Source: an uncultured Prevotellaceae bacterium
GTDB lineage: Bacteria > Bacteroidota > Bacteroidia > Bacteroidales > Muribaculaceae
Reading direction: 5' to 3'
DNA length: 64,000 nucleotides
Assembly: GCA_900318255.1 (NCBI GenBank)
Contig: ONJX01000009.1
Span: forward strand, 18,726 to 82,725
Shown: one piece after another, positions 51,281 to 59,326 of the stretch
How the letters are laid out: the number at the start of each line of letters is the position of its first letter
Numbering within the stretch: position 1 is the stretch's first letter
Notes under the pieces: model-generated
What the model was told of the DNA's origin: nothing
Databases searched by the model: none
The model's input: only the letters and a program-made list of their open reading frames with translations
Translations under genes and position numbers: made by a program

Positions 51281-51919
51281 TCATATATAGGGATTGTAGA
51301 TTTTCTCGTCGCCAACGGTGGTCGTGTCGCCATGGCCAGGCACTATCACTGTCTCTGATGGAAGTGTCAGGATTTTTGTCTTGATGACGTCAATCAGTTG
51401 TGGGAAGGAGCCGCCTAGCAGGTCGGTGCGCCCTATGCTGCTCTGGAAAATCACATCACCGGTCAAGATTACAGAACTCTCGGGGATATAAAACGATAGC
51501 GAGCCTGGTGAGTGTCCTGGCGTTTCAAGCACCTTAATCTCCTCTCCGGCAAGTGTTATGATGTCGCCTTCGCTAAGAATCTTGTCAATGACAAGAGGCT
51601 TGGAGTCAATCCTCAGTCCAAAGCGCTGGGCCTGCAAGGGCATGTTCTGGGCAATAATGTCTTCTTTGGCACCAGCTTCTATTTCAGCACCGTAGCGCTG
51701 CGCGAGCCACCGAGCGCCACAGGCGTGGTCGATGTGGCAATGTGTGAGTAACACATGCTTTACAGTGAGATTGTTGCCGTCAATAAATGATGTTATCATC
51801 TCTCTCTCGCTATCGAGCATCATTCCAGGGTCGATGACAGCACATTCCCCGCCTGGCGAGCTCCACAAGATGTAGCAGTTCATGCCGAAGGGGTTCATTG
51901 TAAATCTAGAAATCTTCAT
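51281..51919 (-). CDS. MBL-fold metallo-hydrolase (glyoxalase II-like)
   Basis: 212 residues from the ATG at 51919 (an in-frame ATG at 51940 adds MTKTDKD). MKISRFTMNPFGMNCYILWS is the usual family start. The metal-binding motif is H60-C-H-I-D64-H65 in LTHCHIDHACG, followed by LETPGHSPGSLSFYIPES and DVIFQSSIGRTDLLGG, and the C-terminal VPGHGDTTTVGDEK. It resembles YcbL-type hydroxyacylglutathione hydrolases that act on thioester substrates. Its 5' end abuts a large composite repeat element. Confidence 0.9.
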   Translation of the reverse strand: MKISRFTMNPFGMNCYILWSSPGGECAVIDPGMMLDSEREMITSFIDGNNLTVKHVLLTHCHIDHACGARWLAQRYGAEIEAGAKEDIIAQNMPLQAQRFGLRIDSKPLVIDKILSEGDIITLAGEEIKVLETPGHSPGSLSFYIPESSVILTGDVIFQSSIGRTDLLGGSFPQLIDVIKTKILTLPSETVIVPGHGDTTTVGDEKIYNPYI

Positions 51920-51963
51920 GTCTTTATCGGTTTTTGTCATTTATCGTGGATGGTGGAACGAAT

Positions 51964-52430
51964 GAAGTAAGAAGTAATGAGTGCGAAGTGGGAAGTAAGA
52001 AATAGGAAGTAAGAAGTAAGAAATAGGAAGTAAGAAGTAGGAAGGAAGTAGGAAGTAAGAAGTAAGAAGTAAGAAGTAAGAAGTAAGAAGTAGGAAGTAG
52101 GAAGTAGGAAGTAAGAAGTAAGAAGTGCGACATCTACTATTGCCTTGTCAGCTCAAAGCTATTGCCTCGTCCTCTTGTTCTCTTGTCCTCTCGTCCTCTT
52201 GTTCTCTTGTCCTCTCGTCCTCTTGTCCTCTCGTCCTCTTGTCCTCTTGTTCTCTTGTCCTCTTGTTCTCTTGTTCTCTTGTCCTCTTGTCCTCTTGTTC
52301 TCTTGTCCTCTTGTCCTCTTGTCCTCTCGTCCTCTTGTTCTCTTGTCCTCTCGTCCTCTTGTTCTCTTGTTCTCTTGTCCTCTTGTCCTCTTGTCAGCTC
52401 AAAGCTATTGCCTTGTCGGCTTGTTAGCTT
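51964..52430 (+). repeat. Composite intergenic element, copy D (large 7-bp and 8-bp arrays)
   Basis: The largest element. 51964-52127 is about 23 heptamers (GAAGTAA, GAAGTAG, GAAATAG and similar) with one 4-bp slip near 52042. Then GTGCGACATCTACTATTGCC and the junction CTATTGCCTTGTCAGCTC lead into 28 octamers in exact phase at 52171-52394 (CCTCTTGT, TCTCTTGT or CCTCTCGT), ending TCAGCTC plus CTATTGCCTTGTCGGCTTGT up to the rsmG stop. All reading frames through the octamers are open because 8 is not a multiple of 3, so apparent proteins here (MRHLLLPCQLK and similar) are artefacts. It fills the whole gap between rsmG and the MBL gene. Confidence 0.9.
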
Positions 52431-53050
52431 CAAATAGGGTAATAAACAATTTTCTTAGTCGAGAAAAAGTCTTCTTTGAAGTAATTGCCTATGTCATCAA
52501 CTAAAGCCTCTCTCTTATACTTCGAGAGCTCGGCGTCCAGGTCACCACCCTTCAGGCACAGCAGGCCGTTGGGAATCGCATTGTGGCTGTCGGGGCTGAT
52601 GAAGCGTCGCACCAGCTTGAGCATGTCGCCAAGCGGCATCACGGCACGGCTCACCACGAAGTCAAACTTGCCCTTCACCTCGAGCACGTCGCCATGCTGA
52701 AAGGTGACATTGGTGAGGCCTGCCTGCTCGGCAATATCCTGTGCCACACGCAGTTTCTTTGCCACTCGATCTACCAAGTGGAATTTCACGTCGGGAAAAT
52801 AGATGGCAAGCGGCAGGCCTGGCAGACCACCGCCGGTGCCGAGGTCCATGACCGTTGTCGAGGGCATGAACTTCACAAACTTTACAAGCGCGAGCGAGTG
52901 TAGCAAGTGGTTAACTTCCAGGTTGTCGATGTCTTTGCGAGAAATCACGTTGATTTTTGCGTTCCATTCTGGATATAGACGCATCAACATCTCAAACTGC
53001 TGCAACTGCTCTTCGCTTAGCTCGGGAAAGTAACTTTTTATAATCTTCAT
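52430..53050 (-). CDS. rsmG: 16S rRNA (guanine527-N7)-methyltransferase
   Basis: 206 residues from the ATG at 53050; the TTG-initiated extension is not family-like. SAM-binding motif VMDLGTGGGLPGLPLAI (68-84), preceded by WNAKINVISRKDIDNLEVNH and followed by VSRAVMPLGDM, all RsmG signatures. It modifies G527 near the decoding site; loss gives low-level streptomycin resistance in other bacteria. The C-terminus (VYYPI) ends at a TGA directly beside the composite element. Confidence 0.95.
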   Translation of the reverse strand: MKIIKSYFPELSEEQLQQFEMLMRLYPEWNAKINVISRKDIDNLEVNHLLHSLALVKFVKFMPSTTVMDLGTGGGLPGLPLAIYFPDVKFHLVDRVAKKLRVAQDIAEQAGLTNVTFQHGDVLEVKGKFDFVVSRAVMPLGDMLKLVRRFISPDSHNAIPNGLLCLKGGDLDAELSKYKREALVDDIGNYFKEDFFSTKKIVYYPI

Positions 53051-53158
53051 TATTTTGGTTTTAGCAAACAAATAAACAAGCCGACAATTCAAAATGGCTT
53101 AAACTCGGAGTAGGTTTACACAAACTGTGAACTATGAACTGAGTGTCGTGCTCTGTGT

Positions 53159-53989
53159 CTAAACTCTGTTTAATGCCGAGTCTTCGCTCTTAAAGCGCAT
53201 GAGGTCTTCATAAGGTAACAGCAGTGTGGTCTCGCCCACGGCAGGAACGGCAAGAATGCCAGGCTCATAGCACCAGGTGAGGCCGGTGTCACTGAAGTAG
53301 AAATTGTCGGTAATAACAAGATTTGTCAGGTTGTAAAAGCCGCACATGTATAACTCGTCGTCATCTTTCACGTTTTGTGTCTCAATGAGCTTGGACTTAA
53401 GCATTTGGTTGATTTGATCTACGCTGCCGGCAACAAACAAGTCCTCACTTGAAATCTTTTTCATCGCAAGCAAGTCGAAGTTCACATAACGGTGTATTAC
53501 CGATGTCACTTTATCATTTTTCTCCACAATAATCTCGCGGCAAAACGACAACACGTCATTATTGTTATAAACATTGGTGACTCTCACCCTAATCTCAAAA
53601 TTATCAACATCGATGTTGTCGTAATCTTCTGCCACTTCGGCATTGTCCTGACTCACCTGGAGTGGGGTGTTTTGGAGAAGCAGCGTGTTAGCGTAATACT
53701 TTAATGCTTGCTTTATATCGGCCATGCTGTCAGGGCTCTGGAGTATCTTTGAGCAGTAGAGCTGTCTCAATCTCTCTGTGCTTTCCTGGTCTTTATAGCT
53801 CTCAGGATAAGAAATCACTACTGTGGTCTTGATCTTGCACATCTCACCATTGCTTTTCTTGAAGGCGTCTTCCACAGCAACAGAGTCGGCAGATAGCGTG
53901 GCTTCACTCTTGCCTTTGCAAGAGAACATGAAAAGTGGCAACACTATCAGCAGTGATATTAAAACTTGCGACGGTTTCTTTAGGTCCAT
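53159..53989 (-). CDS. DUF3298-like lipoprotein
   Basis: 276 residues from the ATG at 53989. The lipobox is MFSC (signal LLIVLPLFMFSC). An N-terminal region to about residue 130 precedes a second part with the features of DUF3298: NVYNNNDVLSFCREIIVEKN, then YVNFDLLAMKKISSEDLFVA, and the DNFYFSDTGLTWCYEPGILA with ETTLLLPYEDL tail. DUF3298 proteins are secreted or membrane-attached, related to RsiV-type lysozyme-binding domains, but the function in Bacteroidetes is unknown. It lies between rsmG and the DUF4252 gene, which is on the opposite strand. Confidence 0.82.
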   Translation of the reverse strand: MDLKKPSQVLISLLIVLPLFMFSCKGKSEATLSADSVAVEDAFKKSNGEMCKIKTTVVISYPESYKDQESTERLRQLYCSKILQSPDSMADIKQALKYYANTLLLQNTPLQVSQDNAEVAEDYDNIDVDNFEIRVRVTNVYNNNDVLSFCREIIVEKNDKVTSVIHRYVNFDLLAMKKISSEDLFVAGSVDQINQMLKSKLIETQNVKDDDELYMCGFYNLTNLVITDNFYFSDTGLTWCYEPGILAVPAVGETTLLLPYEDLMRFKSEDSALNRV

Positions 53990-54092
53990 AGTCAATGATA
54001 TTCTACTTGTTTTCAGTGCGCTAAAGTATAAAAAAAATTGTTAATAACGAAATATTAACCACAATAATTATCTTTTTTGCACTAAAAAACAC

Positions 54093-54100
54093 TACTTTTG
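54093..54100 (+). promoter_or_regulatory. Probable -7 element of the DUF4252 gene
   Basis: TACTTTTG, 39 bp before the ATG at 54140; a TTTG at 54076-54079 has a spacing of 13 bp. Confidence 0.5.
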
Positions 54101-54139
54101 CCTTGAAAATGATTTATATCCACCTTAAAAACATATAAA

Positions 54140-54700
54140 ATGATGAGAAAGTTATCCAGGACTATAGCAATTATTGCTGTTGTGATGATGACGGCCTTTA
54201 GTGCCGCGGCACAGTCTTCACCAGTAGATAAAGTGGCCGAGCTCGACGATGTGTATGCACAATACCTGCCAGCATTCATGATAAAGGCATTGAGCAGCAT
54301 GGGCGACAACAGCATCCTCAAGGCAACTCCCATTCCCACAGGATTGCTCAAGAAGGTGACAAGCATGCAACTGATCATGACAAGCAAGAAGAAAGCCGTC
54401 AAGAAGGCACAGAAGATTTTAAAAGACCTCGACAAGCCCAAGGATTACTCGGTGCTGTTCCGTTCAAGTTCTAACAAGGAAGAAAAGATTGCAATCTATG
54501 GTAGGCCAGCTGGTAGCGATAAGTTTAATGAGGCTGTACTTGTCATTAACGAGCACGACCGCCACCTCATTGTGCTGCAGCTACTGGGAGAGTTCAGCAT
54601 GGAGGATGTGAACGAGATTGAGGAGGAACTGAGCGACGACAAGCCTCAACCCTCCAGCCAAGACGAAGACCTAATCATCATCGACGCCAGCAAGCCATAG
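54140..54700 (+). CDS. DUF4252 domain secreted protein
   Basis: 186 residues with a Sec signal peptide (TIAIIAVVMMTAFSAAAQ). The mature part has VDKVAELDDVYAQYLPAFMI, a central LMEST-like MQLIMTSKKKAVKKAQKILK region, and KIAIYGRPAGSDKFNEAVLV with IVLQLLGEFSMEDVNEIEEE, a pattern I associate with DUF4252 in Bacteroidales. The tail is acidic. These proteins are presumed periplasmic or outer-membrane-associated; function unknown. Confidence 0.8.
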   Translation: MMRKLSRTIAIIAVVMMTAFSAAAQSSPVDKVAELDDVYAQYLPAFMIKALSSMGDNSILKATPIPTGLLKKVTSMQLIMTSKKKAVKKAQKILKDLDKPKDYSVLFRSSSNKEEKIAIYGRPAGSDKFNEAVLVINEHDRHLIVLQLLGEFSMEDVNEIEEELSDDKPQPSSQDEDLIIIDASKP

Positions 54701-54721
54701 AGGTCACTGCTCGCACACTTT

Positions 54722-54822
54722 TTGAACTCATTGGGGACGGTTCTCTTTTAGTTCATTGAACTCATTGGGGACGGTTCTCTTTTAGTTCATTTGAAACATG
54801 GGGGTCTGACCCCATTGTTTCA
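54722..54822 (+). repeat. REP-like element cluster
   Basis: A perfect 34-bp direct repeat (54722-54755 and 54756-54789), each unit starting TTGAACTCATTGGGGACGGT and ending in TTAGTTCA, so the unit ends are themselves inverted (TGAACT/AGTTCA). It is followed by an imperfect palindrome TGAAACA-TGGGGGTCTGACCCCA-TTGTTTCA (54792-54822). Both the GGGGACGGTTCTC and the GGGGTCTGACCCC motifs resemble sequences flanking REP-associated tyrosine transposases in many genomes (from memory, not checked). No transposase gene is nearby. Confidence 0.7.
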
Positions 54823-54838
54823 TTCCGTAAAAAATGTG

Positions 54839-54878
54839 AAGTGATGCACATTCACTTATAATGGAATGTGCATCACTT
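54839..54878. terminator. Long perfect hairpin, terminator-like
   Basis: A 15-bp perfect stem AAGTGATGCACATTC (54839-54853) and GAATGTGCATCACTT (54864-54878) with a ten-base loop and A/T-rich flanks. It may terminate the DUF4252 transcript. Confidence 0.6.
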
Positions 54879-54888
54879 ATATTTATGT

Positions 54889-55030
54889 GAGGCCACTTTA
54901 AAAATTAAAGGACACGAATTAAACGAATTACATCAAATTATATTATTATTGATATAAGTATGTTTTGATTTGTTTTCTTTTTGCTGTTTTGTTTGATTTT
55001 TCCAAAAAAGCAACTTTATAAAGTGGACTC
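54889..55030. repeat. Possible short MITE-like element
   Basis: About 142 bp bounded by 16-bp imperfect inverted repeats, GAGGCCACTTTAAAAA (54889-54904) and TTTATAAAGTGGACTC (55015-55030, reverse complement GAGTCCACTTTATAAA). The interior is AT-rich and includes CACGAATTA/AACGAATTA 9-bp units. It has no coding content. The flanks do not show an obvious target-site duplication, so a mobile origin is only suggested. Confidence 0.4.
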
Positions 55031-55051
55031 AGTAAACTTTAAAGTTATCAT

Positions 55052-57178
55052 TTACTCCAGCCCACGCAGGCGCAGGAGGGCCTTGGCATCGGGGGCCTTG
55101 CCGCGGAACTTCTTGTAGAGTGTCATGGCGTCGTCGGTGTCGCCGGCCTCAAGGATGTAGTGGCGGTAGTCGTTGGCCACATTCACGTTCATGGGGCCTT
55201 CTTGCTGGAAGCGCTCCCATCCGTCGGCCTCAAGCACTTGCGACCACAGGTAGGTGTAGTAACCGCAAGCATACTGCTCATCGTTGAAGATGTGCTTGAA
55301 GTAAGGGCTACGATAGCGATACTCGATAATCTTGGGCATGTGCAGACGCTTAGCCACCGAGCGCTCGAAGGCCTTGACGTCGATGTCGTCGCACCAGTTG
55401 ATCTTGTGCCACTCAATGTCGAGCAAGGCAGCTCCCACGAGCTCGGTGGTCATGAAGCCCTGGTTGAACTTCGACGACTCTATGAGCTTGTCAACATATC
55501 GCTGTGGCAGCACCTCGCCAGTCTTGTAATGCTTGGCATAATTCTTCAGCACCTCGGGCACGAGCATCCAGTGCTCGTTGATTTGCGAGGGCATCTCCAC
55601 CAGGTCGCGATCAACGTTGGTGCCGGCCAGGCCGCGATAAGCCACCTGTGTCATCATGCCGTGAAGTGCGTGACCAAACTCATGGAACACGGTCTCCACT
55701 TGGTCGATAGAAAGCAGCGACGGCGTGTCCTTAGTGGGAGGATTAAAGCTACCCACGTTATAAACGATGGGGCGTTCCACCACACCGTTGTAGTTGTAGG
55801 CACTTTGCATCTCATTCATCCAGGCACCCTGGGCCTTAGTGGCACGAGGGAAATAGTCGGTCATGAACACCGCCAGGTGCTTGCCGTTGGCATCTTTCAC
55901 GTCATAGACGGTGACCTCGGGGTTGTATTTTGGAGCGTCCTTCATCTCGGTGAAGGTGATGCCATAGAGCTTGTTAGCAACATAGAAGATGCCGTTCTTC
56001 ACCACGCTATTGAGCTCAAAGTAGGGTCGCACCTCATCCTCGCTGAAGCTGTATCGCTCGGCTTTTACCTTGCCAGCATAGTAATAGTAGTCCCAAGGCT
56101 CAAGCTTGAAATTGGCGCCATGAGCGTCGGCATACTTCTGCATGTCGGCCACCTCTTGATCAACCTTCTTTATGGCCGGGCGCCAAATTTGCATGAGCAG
56201 GTCCTCGGCGTTCTCCACGGTCCTGGCCATCACTGGGTCGCAAGCATAGTCGGCATAAGTCTCAAAACCTAGCAGGCGTGCCTTGCGCTGGCGCAGCTTG
56301 AGGATTTTGTTGATGTTCTCGCTGTTGTCCCACTCATCGCCATGGCTGGCAGTGGTGGTGTAGAGCTTATACATGCGCTCGCGCAGGTCGCGGTTGTCGG
56401 CATCGTTGAGCACTGCCAAGCGTGTGCTTGATGTGGCGGTGAAGGCCCATCCCTGGTGGCCACGACTCTTGGCGAGCTCGGCAGCTCCGTCAATCACTTC
56501 TTGCGAGAGCCCCGCGAGCTGGCTCTTGTCGGTGACATAGATGATGCATTCACTCATGTCGTGCATGATGTTCTTGCCAAAAGCGAGCATGAGTTCCGAC
56601 TCGCGCTTGTTGATTTCCATCAATTCCTCCTTCTGCTCGGCATTAAGCAAGGCACCCTTGCGCACAAACTTCTTGTAGTATTTCTCTACAAGTCGCTTCT
56701 GCACTGGGTCGAGGCCCATTTTGTCGGCATTGTCATGAACCGTCTTGATGCGTGAGAAGAGGGCGTCGTTCATGTAAATCTCATCGCCATGAGCAGTCAT
56801 CAACGGGATGAACTTCTCGGCAATCTCCTGCATCTCGGGGGTGGCGTCGCTCTCGTTAAGAGCCACAAACACAGCGCACACCCTGTTATAAACCTCCCCG
56901 CTGTTGTCGAGGGCGAGAACGGTGTTCTCAAAGGTGGGAGCCATCTTCACTGCCGAAATTCTCACAATCTCCTGATTGTGCTGCTTGATGCCTTCTTCAA
57001 GAGCGGGCAGATAGTGCTCATACTTGATTTTCTCAAATGGCGGAATCTTATACTTGGTGGTATATTCCGTCAAGAAAGGGTTTCCATTTTCGTTAGCTTT
57101 CACTTTTTTAGGTGTTTTGCCTGCTGCCGGCAGTGCCATCACAGCGACGGCAAGTAATGATACAATGGTTTTTCTCAT
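55052..57178 (-). CDS. dcp: M3 family peptidyl-dipeptidase
   Basis: A 708-residue thimet-oligopeptidase-family zinc metallopeptidase with a signal peptide (SLLAVAVMALPAAGKTP). The zinc motif is HEFGHALHG at residues 499-507 and the third ligand glutamate lies in NEHWMLVPEVL. Members of this type (Dcp-like) remove C-terminal dipeptides; the signal peptide places this one in the periplasm. It is separated from the EEP gene by 30 bp in the same orientation and may be co-transcribed. Confidence 0.93.
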   Translation of the reverse strand: MRKTIVSLLAVAVMALPAAGKTPKKVKANENGNPFLTEYTTKYKIPPFEKIKYEHYLPALEEGIKQHNQEIVRISAVKMAPTFENTVLALDNSGEVYNRVCAVFVALNESDATPEMQEIAEKFIPLMTAHGDEIYMNDALFSRIKTVHDNADKMGLDPVQKRLVEKYYKKFVRKGALLNAEQKEELMEINKRESELMLAFGKNIMHDMSECIIYVTDKSQLAGLSQEVIDGAAELAKSRGHQGWAFTATSSTRLAVLNDADNRDLRERMYKLYTTTASHGDEWDNSENINKILKLRQRKARLLGFETYADYACDPVMARTVENAEDLLMQIWRPAIKKVDQEVADMQKYADAHGANFKLEPWDYYYYAGKVKAERYSFSEDEVRPYFELNSVVKNGIFYVANKLYGITFTEMKDAPKYNPEVTVYDVKDANGKHLAVFMTDYFPRATKAQGAWMNEMQSAYNYNGVVERPIVYNVGSFNPPTKDTPSLLSIDQVETVFHEFGHALHGMMTQVAYRGLAGTNVDRDLVEMPSQINEHWMLVPEVLKNYAKHYKTGEVLPQRYVDKLIESSKFNQGFMTTELVGAALLDIEWHKINWCDDIDVKAFERSVAKRLHMPKIIEYRYRSPYFKHIFNDEQYACGYYTYLWSQVLEADGWERFQQEGPMNVNVANDYRHYILEAGDTDDAMTLYKKFRGKAPDAKALLRLRGLE

Positions 57179-57208
57179 AAATCACGTAATTATTAATTGG
57201 TTAAAATG

Positions 57209-58375
57209 TTATTTCCACACAAAGGTCGCCACTTGAGGGTAGTGGTCGCTGTCGCCGGCCTTGTCGCGCTGCCAGGCTACCGCTTCTATGTCGCCACGAT
57301 ACATGATGTGGTCAATCTTGAAATACAGGCGATTGTCATGATAAGTGTGCTTGTAGCCGAAACCGCAATCAACAAAGGCATCGCTCATGTCGGAACCGCG
57401 CACTGTGCGGTAGCAATATGAAGCGGGAGTGTCGTTAAAGTCGCCACACACAATAACGTTTCTTGGACTCCGGTCAATGAAGTCTCTAACCATCTGCGCT
57501 TCATGAGCATGAAATTTAAAAGTGACACATAGCTTATTGTATAATGAGGTCTTTATCTTGCGGAACTCGTCCTCGCTATCGATGTTGTTTTTGGTGATTT
57601 GCATGTATAAATCTTTATCGCTGTTGTTAAGGCCAATGGAGTGGAGATGCATGTTGACAAGGCGAAGCTGACGACCATTGGGTAGTTCCAGGTCATAGCC
57701 GCGAGCATAGTACTGGTACTCAGGATTACCTCCCCTTGCTGCGCCCGGGCCTGTTTTTAATAAGGTGTCGTTAATGACAGTGTAAGGATACTTAGAGAGA
57801 ATTACTAAATCATGACGGCCGTCACTGTGATAGGGATATTTCTTCTCTAATTCAGGAGTCATCATTTCCACATTTGACAGGCTCAGGTAATTGCGCTCTT
57901 GTGACCCTTCTTGAAGCAAAACGACGTCGGCATCCTGGTCAAGAATATAGCGCATTGATTTTGATGGTGTGTGGTTGCTGGGATCGTAGGGGCCAAAATT
58001 CATGACATTGAATGTCATCACTCGCAAACTGTTTTCGGGCGTGGCTTTGTGGGCCGACGATAGCATGTTGACGGGGAAGACCATCCGCACGCTACCCCAG
58101 CACACAAGCATTGCCGCGGCACTGATCAACGCATAGCGCCAGCGAAGCACCACGAGCCACGCTATCATTATTGCAAAGTTGACGATAAGCAAGAGTGGCA
58201 AAGCTAGGGTGAGGACCGATAAGAACGAGAATGAAGTGGGGTTGACATGTCCTCCCCATGCCGACGCCACTAGCAGCAGCGCCATCAGCACAGTGAGGCA
58301 TAGCAAAACCACCTTCACGGTTAGTTTACCCATTTTCAAGCTTAGGTGCTCTAAGATTTTGCCACCATTGTTCAT
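57209..58375 (-). CDS. Endonuclease/exonuclease/phosphatase family membrane protein
   Basis: 388 residues. Three N-terminal hydrophobic segments (about 18-38, 50-70 and 73-95) anchor a C-terminal EEP domain. Motifs include RVMTFNVMNFG (metal-site Asn), LLQEGSQ (Glu), NMHLHSIG, IVCGDFNDTPASYCY and the terminal SDHYPQVATF (Asp-His). Families of this kind include phosphodiesterases, phosphatases and surface nucleases; the substrate is unknown. It starts ten bases after the second rhomboid gene, so it shares an operon with the two rhomboids. Confidence 0.9.
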   Translation of the reverse strand: MNNGGKILEHLSLKMGKLTVKVVLLCLTVLMALLLVASAWGGHVNPTSFSFLSVLTLALPLLLIVNFAIMIAWLVVLRWRYALISAAAMLVCWGSVRMVFPVNMLSSAHKATPENSLRVMTFNVMNFGPYDPSNHTPSKSMRYILDQDADVVLLQEGSQERNYLSLSNVEMMTPELEKKYPYHSDGRHDLVILSKYPYTVINDTLLKTGPGAARGGNPEYQYYARGYDLELPNGRQLRLVNMHLHSIGLNNSDKDLYMQITKNNIDSEDEFRKIKTSLYNKLCVTFKFHAHEAQMVRDFIDRSPRNVIVCGDFNDTPASYCYRTVRGSDMSDAFVDCGFGYKHTYHDNRLYFKIDHIMYRGDIEAVAWQRDKAGDSDHYPQVATFVWK

Positions 58376-58384
58376 TGCTTTACT

Positions 58385-59326
58385 CTATTGTCTCTTGCGA
58401 GAAGCGTTAAAGAGAAATTCCCGCTCTTCGTCGGTCAATGCAGCATATCCCGATTGCTTGAGCTTGCCAAGTATCTCATCAAGCTTTTCTTCATCGACGA
58501 CGCTAGTGCTGTTGTGTGGGCTGGAGTTCTCACTGGAGGCAGGCGAAGAAGTGGCGTCATTAGTGGATTTGTGATAGTTGAACGAGGGTCCACGCATCGA
58601 GTCTCGACGTGGCTGGCTGTTGGCTGGTCGGTTCTTGAATAACATCACCACAGAATCGATGCAGCGGTTTATCCACGACGTGATGTCGTGTCCACGCTTT
58701 ATCGACAGTCCATACCACAGCCCCATGAGGGCTCCACCCAGGTGTGCTATGTGGCCACCCATGTTGTCGCTCTCTATGCCAATGATGTCAATAAAAACAG
58801 TGATGATGGCAATCCACTTCAAGGAGATGCTGCCGAAGAAAAGCAGTGACACTTGATAGTCGGGGCGATAAAGTGTCAAGCCCACAACTATTGCAAGTAC
58901 CGATGCCGATGCGCCTAGCATCAACGACTGTTGACTTGACAGGTGAGGTATCAAGTTGTAGCAAGCTAGATATAGAGCGGCGCCACCCAGGCCGCCAAGC
59001 AGATACAGTCCCCCCAGTTGCCGAGGAGTGAAAAGCTCCAGGAATATGCGCCCCAGCCAGTATAGCCACAACATGTTAAACAAGATGTGCATCACATCAT
59101 AGTGCGAGAACATGTAAGTTATCAGCGTCCATGGTTGTCGCAAGAAGTAATGAAAACTTGACGGCAACTCAACCCACTGCACTAAGTTGGCACTCGACCC
59201 GGTAGCAAGAAAAGATACAAACCCTACCACTCTCAACACCACAAACACCGCGATGTTGATATATATCAAGCGCATGAGCAGCGAACCGCTCTTGTAACGC
59301 GTTTTTACGTCGTCAACTATTGACAT
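58385..59326 (-). CDS. Rhomboid family intramembrane serine protease, second copy
   Basis: 313 residues from the ATG at 59326, which lies inside the upstream rhomboid gene (14-base overlap). Six hydrophobic segments. The nucleophile S140 is in LMLGASASVLAIVV (GASA in place of the GASG of the first copy), and the histidine pair H192/H195 is in NMGGHIAHLGGAL. A disordered cytoplasmic tail (230-313, Ser/Asn-rich) ends EREFLFNASRKRQ. It cleaves transmembrane segments within the bilayer. Lipid-facing substrate unknown. Confidence 0.93.
   Translation of the reverse strand: MSIVDDVKTRYKSGSLLMRLIYINIAVFVVLRVVGFVSFLATGSSANLVQWVELPSSFHYFLRQPWTLITYMFSHYDVMHILFNMLWLYWLGRIFLELFTPRQLGGLYLLGGLGGAALYLACYNLIPHLSSQQSLMLGASASVLAIVVGLTLYRPDYQVSLLFFGSISLKWIAIITVFIDIIGIESDNMGGHIAHLGGALMGLWYGLSIKRGHDITSWINRCIDSVVMLFKNRPANSQPRRDSMRGPSFNYHKSTNDATSSPASSENSSPHNSTSVVDEEKLDEILGKLKQSGYAALTDEEREFLFNASRKRQ

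Noticed and set aside
51964..52430. CRISPR array
   Set aside because: Units are 7 and 8 bp with no spacers, and no cas genes are present.
52125..52437. Open frames through the octamer array coding for Leu/Ser/Cys-rich or Arg/Glu/Asp-rich proteins
   Set aside because: 8-bp units cycle through all three frames, and no unit contains a stop, so every frame is open by construction. No promoter, start context or non-repeat domain.
55160..56272. 370-codon plus-strand frame opposite dcp
   Set aside because: Antisense to the M3 peptidase including its HEFGH region; no independent promoter.
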